A DNA stretch of 32,380 nt from Pseudomonadota bacterium (GTDB taxonomy: Bacteria; Myxococcota_A; Bradymonadia; UBA4248). How positions within the stretch are numbered: the first letter of the stretch is position 1; each line of letters starts with the position of its first letter. Location of the stretch: NCBI GenBank assembly GCA_017441205.1, contig JAFRYG010000103.1:1-32380 (forward strand), written 5' to 3'. Of this stretch, positions 31,881-32,380 are shown one piece after another. The notes beneath the pieces were generated by a model, which was not told the DNA's origin, did no database searches, and was given only the letters and a program-made list of their open reading frames with translations. The translations under genes were made by a program, and so were the position numbers.

Positions 31881-32380
31881 ATGAAAAAGTTAACTTTTGT
31901 TTTGGTTTTAAGTGCCTTGGTGGCCAGTGCATGTTCTGAATCTTCGGACAAAGATAATCCCGAGTGCAATCCTGAAACAGGAATATGCGATTCCAGCGGT
32001 GAACCCCAATGTACAAGTGACACTTGGAAATGTGATGGAAATATACTTTCGAAATGCGTGTCCGGGAAATGGGAAATCTCTCAGACATGTGCAGCAAATA
32101 CCATGTGTAATGCCGGCACGGGAACGTGCGATCCCAGTGTAGGACTCCAATGTACAAACGATACATGGAAATGTGACGGAAGTACACTTTCGAAATGTGT
32201 ATCCGGGAAATGGCAGATTTCTCAAACATGTGCAGCAAATACCATGTGTAATGCCGGCACAGGAACGTGCGATCCCAGTGTAGGACTCCAATGTACAAAC
32301 GATACATGGAAATGTGACGGAAGTACACTTTCGAAATGTGTATCCGGGAAATGGCAGATTTCTCAAACATGTGCAGCAAA
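31881..32380 (+). CDS. Lipoprotein of 47-residue Cys-rich tandem repeats (3' end outside the window)
   Basis: The ATG follows AAAGGTGAG by 6 nt. The frame is open to the window end (166 codons seen, no stop). The signal MKKLTFVLVLSALVASAC ends in a lipoprotein Cys followed by SESSDKDN. After a short linker, a 47-residue unit with six Cys begins (QCTSDTWKC, LSKCVSGKW, QTCAANTMC, GTCDPSVGLQ). Two full units and a third partial one are present. The six Cys per unit probably form disulfides. It belongs with the other repeat-built lipoproteins of the window and is likely surface-exposed. Total length and repeat number are unknown. Confidence 0.85.
   Translation, partial: MKKLTFVLVLSALVASACSESSDKDNPECNPETGICDSSGEPQCTSDTWKCDGNILSKCVSGKWEISQTCAANTMCNAGTGTCDPSVGLQCTNDTWKCDGSTLSKCVSGKWQISQTCAANTMCNAGTGTCDPSVGLQCTNDTWKCDGSTLSKCVSGKWQISQTCAA
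32010..32380 (+). repeat. 141-bp tandem repeats inside the last gene
   Basis: Units start at 32010, 32151 and 32292 (period 141 bp, 47 codons). The visible 89 bases of unit 3 are identical to unit 2. Unit 1 differs from unit 2 mainly in its first two thirds. Such near-identity suggests recent duplication or homogenisation and may confuse assembly. Confidence 0.95.

Overview
The window looks like part of a chromosome from a Myxococcota or deltaproteobacterial-type Gram-negative bacterium. The evidence is a lipoprotein built from about 26 Cys-rich repeats of the CGDG...CDDGN type, a zinc-ribbon/GYF/AgmX-PglI-tail protein like the M. xanthus gliding protein GltJ (AgmX), a fibro-slime domain, FHA proteins with zinc ribbons, and many signal-peptidase-II lipoproteins. 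Base composition is moderate by eye, not the very high GC of soil myxobacteria. Together with the AAA-ATPase-like/PD-(D/E)XK family common in gut bacteria, this hints at a host-associated or anaerobic relative. That placement is inference. I see no rRNA, tRNA, CRISPR array, transposase or phage gene.

Layout. 298-2946 (minus): a two-gene unit, PAP2 phosphatase then membrane acyltransferase with a C-terminal SGNH domain. 2947-3989: non-coding, with a heptamer-flanked repeat element. 3990-7112 (plus): a very acidic protein, a decayed second copy of its C-terminal domain, a duplicated leader, thioredoxin, and a translationally coupled small membrane protein. 7251-10439 (minus): a double zinc-ribbon/FHA protein followed by a MidA-like methyltransferase with PqqD-like N-terminal domains. 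10579-11523 (plus): ddl. 11524-12212: non-coding, with a second copy of the heptamer element. 12213-23882 (minus): a membrane-anchored HExxH peptidase, the giant Cys-rich/fibro-slime lipoprotein, a secreted protein, the GltJ-like protein, and a lipoprotein with SH3b and amidase-like domains. 24163-28485 (plus): a large lipoprotein with an NPGQ tether, an IPT/TIG domain and nine repeat domains. 28587-31418 (minus): queG and an AAA-ATPase-like/PD-(D/E)XK protein. 31881-32380 (plus): the start of a lipoprotein made of 47-residue Cys-rich repeats, cut by the window end.

Most of the coding capacity goes to the cell envelope: four lipoproteins with low-complexity tethers or repeat arrays, a peptidoglycan precursor ligase, a likely wall hydrolase, an envelope-spanning protein and surface acylation. 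The housekeeping genes trxA, ddl and queG are scattered among them.

The most unusual signal is non-coding. Fifteen intergenic hairpins at eight sites, called BH1 to BH15 here, share one architecture. An inner stem begins with TAT and closes with ATA. One unpaired base (C after ATA, or G before TAT on the other strand) separates it from an outer stem. Arm sequences differ widely while pairing is kept. At seven of the eight sites the hairpins lie as same-orientation tandem pairs, mostly just downstream of genes, and several are followed by T-runs and should act as terminators. Outer and inner arms recur in different combinations. I do not recognise this as a described family.
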